Shown: piece by piece, positions 40,260-43,567 of the stretch | How the letters are laid out: each line of letters begins with the position of its first letter | Position numbering within the stretch: position 1 is the first letter of the stretch | From: Actinomyces haliotis | GTDB lineage: Bacteria > Actinomycetota > Actinomycetes > Actinomycetales > Actinomycetaceae | DNA: 43,567 nt | Direction: 5' to 3' | NCBI RefSeq assembly: GCF_015355765.1 | Contig: NZ_JACWNA010000027.1 | Location: 1-43,567, forward strand | The notes under the pieces: generated by a model | Database searches by the model: none | What the model saw: the letters and a program-made list of their open reading frames with translations, nothing else | What the model was told of the DNA's origin: nothing | Made by a program: the position numbers and the translations under genes

Positions 40260-41684
40260 ATGCCTACGAAGTACGATCTCGCCATCATCGGATCGGGCGG
40301 CGGAGCGTTCGCCGCCGCGATTCGCGCGACCATGCTCGGGAAGTCGGTGGTGATGATCGAGCGTGGCACGCTCGGCGGCACCTGCGTGAACACGGGCTGC
40401 GTGCCGTCGAAGGCCCTCATCGCCGCCGCCGATGCACGGCACGTCGCCGCCGACGCCGCCGACCGGTTCCCGGGGATCGCGACGACGGCAGGCCCAGTGG
40501 ACATGCCCGCGCTGATCGCCGGGAAGCAGGCGTTGGTCGAGACGATGCGGGGCGAGAAGTACGCCGACGTCGCCGATTCATACGGGTGGCACGTCCGGCG
40601 GGGAGACGCCGGGTTCGCGGGCACCCCGGACGCGCCGGTGTTGGAGGTCACCGCCGCAGACGGAGCGGTCGAGACGATCGAGGCCGAGCACTACCTGGTC
40701 GCCACCGGTGCGCGGCCGTGGGCTCCGCCGATCGACGGCCTGGACGAGGCCGGGTACCTGACCTCGACCACGGCGATGGACCTGACCGAGGTCCCCGAGT
40801 CGATGCTGGTGCTCGGCGGCGGCTACGTTGCCCTGGAGCAGGCGCAGCTGTTCGCCCGCCTCGGCTCCCAGGTCACCGTGCTGGTGCGGTCCCGGCTCGC
40901 GTCGAAGGAGGAGCCGGAGGTGTCCCGGACACTGCAGGAGGTGTTCGCCGACGAGGGCATCCGGGTGGTCCGCCGCGCGGTGCCGACCCGGGTGTCCCGG
41001 GACGCGGCGACCGGGCAGGTCGTGGTTACCGCGGACGTGTCCGGCGGCTCGCAGGAGTTCCGCGCCGACCAGGTGCTCGTCGCCCTCGGACGCCGTCCCG
41101 TCACCGACGGCTTGAACCTCGATGCGGTCGGGGTGAAGACCGGGGACTCCGGCGAGGTGGTCGTCTCCGACCATCTGCAGTCGTCGAACCCGCGGATCTG
41201 GGCCGCGGGCGACGTGACCGGGCACCCGGAGTTCGTCTACGTCGCGGCCCACCACGGCACCCTCGTTGCCGAGAACGCGTTCGCCGACGCCGACCGGTCC
41301 GTCGACTACTCCCATCTGCCGCGGGTGACGTTCACCGGACCGGCGATCGGCGCGGTCGGGATGACCGAGAAGGAGGTCGTCGCCGCGGGGATCCGCTGCG
41401 ACTGCCGCGTGCTGCCCCTGGAGTATGTGCCCCGGGCGGTGATCAACCGCGACACCCGCGGGTTCATCAAGATCGTCGTGAACGCCGATACGAGCGAGAT
41501 CCTCGGCCTCACCGCCGTCGCCAAGGACGCCGGGGAACTCGCCGCCGCAGGCGTCCACGTGCTCGGCAAGACCATCGCCGAAGTCGCCGACGCCTGGGCC
41601 CCCTACCTGACCATGACCGAAGGTATCCGGATCGCCGCGAAGTCCTTCACCACCGACCCGTCACTGCTCTCGTGCTGCGCATGA
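40260..41684 (+). CDS. merA: Mercuric reductase
   Basis: A 474-residue flavoprotein disulfide reductase. FAD motif GSGGGAF, redox pair in GGTCVNTGCVPSK, NADPH motif LGGGYVALE, WAAGDVTG, LEYVPRAVINRDTRGFIKI, and the C-terminal vicinal Cys pair LSCCA that hands Hg(II) to the active site. It reduces Hg(II) to volatile Hg(0) with NADPH. The N-terminal HMA (MerP-like) domain found in many MerA proteins is absent. ATG 40260 with GGGAG site; the open frame has a TTG at 40245. Controlled by the divergent merR. Confidence 0.95.
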   Translation: MPTKYDLAIIGSGGGAFAAAIRATMLGKSVVMIERGTLGGTCVNTGCVPSKALIAAADARHVAADAADRFPGIATTAGPVDMPALIAGKQALVETMRGEKYADVADSYGWHVRRGDAGFAGTPDAPVLEVTAADGAVETIEAEHYLVATGARPWAPPIDGLDEAGYLTSTTAMDLTEVPESMLVLGGGYVALEQAQLFARLGSQVTVLVRSRLASKEEPEVSRTLQEVFADEGIRVVRRAVPTRVSRDAATGQVVVTADVSGGSQEFRADQVLVALGRRPVTDGLNLDAVGVKTGDSGEVVVSDHLQSSNPRIWAAGDVTGHPEFVYVAAHHGTLVAENAFADADRSVDYSHLPRVTFTGPAIGAVGMTEKEVVAAGIRCDCRVLPLEYVPRAVINRDTRGFIKIVVNADTSEILGLTAVAKDAGELAAAGVHVLGKTIAEVADAWAPYLTMTEGIRIAAKSFTTDPSLLSCCA

Positions 41685-41733
41685 ACGGCAACGCATGCAA
41701 TCGGGGAGATCTCATCCGGAAGAGGTGCAGACG

Positions 41734-42036
41734 ATGAGCGCCGATCACGACCGCGACGAACGGCGCGCCGGTCCCATCGTCGCCGCAGGGACCGGGCTGC
41801 TCCTACTGGCATGCTGCGCGCTTCCGTTGCTGCTCTGCTGCGGCCTGCCGCTCATCGCGGCGGGCGGAGCACTCGCAGGCGTCGGAGGGCTCCTCGGCAA
41901 TCCCTGGATCATCGGTGCCGGGATCGCCGTCGCGATGGCCGTCACGGCCGGGATGCTCGTCAGGCTACGGCGGCGGCACCGAGGCCGCAGGACTGGCTGC
42001 AGCGAAAATCCTTCGACTGCTGATCGGAACCGGTAG
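41734..42036 (+). CDS. Small two-helix Cys-rich membrane protein, putative mercury transporter
   Basis: A 100-residue protein 49 bp behind merA. Helix 1 contains two vicinal cysteine pairs (LLACCALPLLLCCGLPLI), helix 2 is GIAVAMAVTAGMLV, followed by a basic tail with one more Cys. MerT and MerF carry a CC pair in the first helix to move Hg(II) inward; the size suits MerF, but sequence identity is not obvious. Mercury uptake is inferred from position and the CC motifs. ATG 41734 has an AGAGG site. Confidence 0.6.
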   Translation: MSADHDRDERRAGPIVAAGTGLLLLACCALPLLLCCGLPLIAAGGALAGVGGLLGNPWIIGAGIAVAMAVTAGMLVRLRRRHRGRRTGCSENPSTADRNR

Positions 42037-42054
42037 CTCGATCGGATCCAGCCA

Positions 42055-42942
42055 TCACCGCCAACGGGGCCACCTCGGCATCCTGCGGCCCTTCCAGGTC
42101 TCCACGAGACCGGCGACCCAGCGGACGGACGCGAAGAGTCCGTAGCCGGCCCCGGCGAGGCCCATGGAGACCACGAGCCAGCGACCGATCCCGAGCCACA
42201 CGCTCCCGTCCACGTCGAGGGCCCACTGAGCGCCCGTGATAAGCCCGGCGACGGCCATCCAAACACCCGCGACGATCACTGCGACCGGCAGCAGCGCGAG
42301 GCACATCGACGCGGCGACAGACCAAAGCTGACGGGCCTCCAGCTTCGCCGTTGTGGCGATGATCTTTTCGGCCCGCTCGTTCGCGGCGTCAATCTTGGCT
42401 GTTGCCACGGCCCCGGCGTCGGCAGCGGCCCTCTCGATCGACTGCACAGCCTGATCCCGGGCCGTGCTGATCGCACTCGTCGCCTCGGCGCTGGCTTGGG
42501 TGATCGACTCCCGCCAGGCCTTCTGCGCACCGTTCGCGGCCCGCTCGAACTTAGCCCGGCTCTCATCGAGATGCTTGGCGGCAGCCTCGGACTTAGAGGC
42601 TGAGCCCTTCAGACTCTCCCCGTTGAGGTTCACGCTCATACCCGCGAGAGTGGACGCGATTCCGGCGAGCAGTTCGCTGTTCTCGTTCGACTCCGGCGGC
42701 GGCGACGTTGAGGTCAGCTGATGCGAGATCGCGGAAAGCTGCTTCTCCTGCTCCTCGCTGTCCACCTTCACGAACCCCGCGAGCTTCTTCTGCTGCTCGG
42801 TCAGCGTGGCGATCCTCGTATTCTGCGCCTCGACGGCGGCGAGGATCGAGGTCAACAGCTCCATCGTCTCCGGACTGCCGAGCTGCTGCTGCGACTGCAC
42901 GGGCCCGTTCTGCTGCTTCAGCCTGTCGAGCGCTGCGCTCAT
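42055..42942 (-). CDS. Coiled-coil membrane protein, probable mobilisation accessory
   Basis: A 295-residue protein: Gln/Glu-rich coiled coil (about 1-75), Ser/Pro/Asn linker, a second long Ala/Glu/Lys coiled coil (about 105-205), then two membrane helices (WSVAASMCLALLPVAVIVAGVWM and WLGIGRWLVVSMGLAGAGYGLF) and a basic end. It starts at ATG 42942 with a strong GAAGGAGAAGG site, inside the 3' part of the relaxase-like frame. Position behind a relaxase suggests a Mob accessory (MobB-like) function; no motif proves it. Confidence 0.55.
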   Translation of the reverse strand: MSAALDRLKQQNGPVQSQQQLGSPETMELLTSILAAVEAQNTRIATLTEQQKKLAGFVKVDSEEQEKQLSAISHQLTSTSPPPESNENSELLAGIASTLAGMSVNLNGESLKGSASKSEAAAKHLDESRAKFERAANGAQKAWRESITQASAEATSAISTARDQAVQSIERAAADAGAVATAKIDAANERAEKIIATTAKLEARQLWSVAASMCLALLPVAVIVAGVWMAVAGLITGAQWALDVDGSVWLGIGRWLVVSMGLAGAGYGLFASVRWVAGLVETWKGRRMPRWPRWR

Positions 42943-43438
42943 GTTCCTTCTCCTTCTGCTGCTGGTGGTAGTCGAAGAACGCCTGCGCGCCCTCCGGGGT
43001 GAAGTCCGCCGAGAGGGCACTCGCGCGCTTGCGGCGCTCGGCACGCCCGGACTCGCCGCGGCGGTCCTCGATGTAGAGCGTCCAGGTCTCCTGCCCGGCG
43101 CGTTTGCCCTTCTTGCTGACGGGGCTGTGCAGCCGCATCCGTGGCACCCGATCCCCGTCATCACCGAGCTGCTGGTTCTGATCCTCGATCACCGAGACCA
43201 GACCGGCCTTGTCCACCGCGCGGGGATCGGCCAGCGCCGCACTCATCCGGTCGCCCATCTCGCGGTCGAGCGACCCCTCGGCGAAGTCTTCGCGGCGCAG
43301 CTCCCAGTCCTTCGGCGCGTGCTCCAGCCGCTTCACGACCGAGAGCCCGTGCTCGCGCATCAGCTCGTCGTTCGCCGACTGCACGCCCTTCTGATTCCCG
43401 GCCTTGCGGTCGTGGAACGTGCGATAGTCCGAGAGCGC
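42593..43438 (-). pseudogene. Mobilisation relaxase, C-terminal part, truncated
   Basis: The frame opens right after a TAG (43439-43441) and reads ALSDYRTFHDRKAGNQKGV, then QSANDELMREHGLSVVK. I read this as the C-terminal region of a plasmid MobA-type relaxase whose catalytic N-terminus is gone. It continues to FTPEGAQAFFDYHQQQKEKEHE, where the accessory gene begins in another frame, and runs on to 42593. The last ~115 codons overlap that gene by 350 nt and look Arg/Glu-rich and low-complexity; they may or may not be a real tail. The break at 43439 coincides with an insertion-sequence-like end. Confidence 0.5.
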
Positions 43439-43441
43439 CTA

Positions 43442-43567
43442 GTTGAGTCCCCGATAGTGGTGTAGCGCGGTGGCCCTGTGATCGTCCCGGACAAGGACGC
43501 GGCCACCGTGTGATCCTTCGAGTGAACTTCTCACAGCACTCTCGAACGGAGTCATCACGATGACCGC
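43442..43567 (+). mobile_element. Left end of an insertion sequence (partial)
   Basis: Sequence changes abruptly at the truncated relaxase. A noncoding leader of ~120 bp is followed by ATGACCGC at 43560, preceded by ACGGAG. This matches an IS left end with a transposase start, of IS256 type by general resemblance. The transposase and right end lie beyond the window. Confidence 0.4.

Overview
The window is GC-rich (about 70 % by eye), densely coded chromosomal DNA from an actinobacterium. The gene mix (LAxTG surface protein, LpqH-like lipoprotein, DUF3152 proteins, short-type Z-prenyl synthase, antigen-85-like esterases) points to the Actinomycetaceae, most likely Actinomyces or a close relative. 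The genus is an inference from protein resemblance. No rRNA, tRNA or CRISPR array was seen.

Layout: 1-1.7 kb is the 3' end of a repetitive wall-anchored surface protein. 1.9-4.7 kb (minus strand) holds greA, a PPK2-type polyphosphate kinase and trhA (hemolysin III), the last with a tandem TetR-like operator. 4.9-7.0 kb holds uppS and a badly damaged PIN/PhoH-like ATPase gene. 7.1-11.6 kb holds fructokinase and xseB, a GH32 sucrase on the opposite strand, and xseA, so sucrose genes split the xseA/xseB pair. 11.8-14.2 kb holds an alkyltransferase-like DNA-binding protein and rmuC. 14.4-18.4 kb holds three related membrane proteins in a row: two four-helix proteins each carrying an extracytoplasmic esterase domain, and a third with the same helices and no esterase domain.

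ychF follows (18.5-19.6 kb). Its 3' end plus terminator recurs, diverged, at 22.9-23.0 kb. Between the two copies lies a small AT-richer island: a MntA/HepT toxin-antitoxin pair, a higA remnant, a frameshifted VOC gene and a beta-helix membrane protein of unknown role. Beyond it come a maltose/galactoside acetyltransferase, a MalY-like aminotransferase, a TIGR01777 epimerase, an aldo/keto reductase, a class II glutamine amidotransferase, a BCCT osmolyte transporter, ArfB, an LpqH-like lipoprotein, a frameshifted acyltransferase, a cold-shock protein, a frameshifted DUF368 (PopT) gene, a MarR regulator, a ferric-reductase-like flavoprotein, two DUF3152 proteins (one with an intact metzincin site, one with a ruined site) and a GNAT acetyltransferase.

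The right end (39.7-43.6 kb) is an acquired segment. A chopped LLM monooxygenase gene is followed by a mercury-resistance module (merR, divergent merA, a small Cys-rich membrane protein), then plasmid mobilisation genes, the outermost of which is cut off by what looks like the left end of an insertion sequence.

A recurring feature is a -10-like TAnnnT hexamer 6-7 nt upstream of a start codon with no Shine-Dalgarno sequence, at eight or more genes, which suggests frequent leaderless mRNAs. Several genes carry single-base frameshifts at or near short homopolymers (phoH-like, acyltransferase, popT). These could be real decay, phase variation or assembly error.
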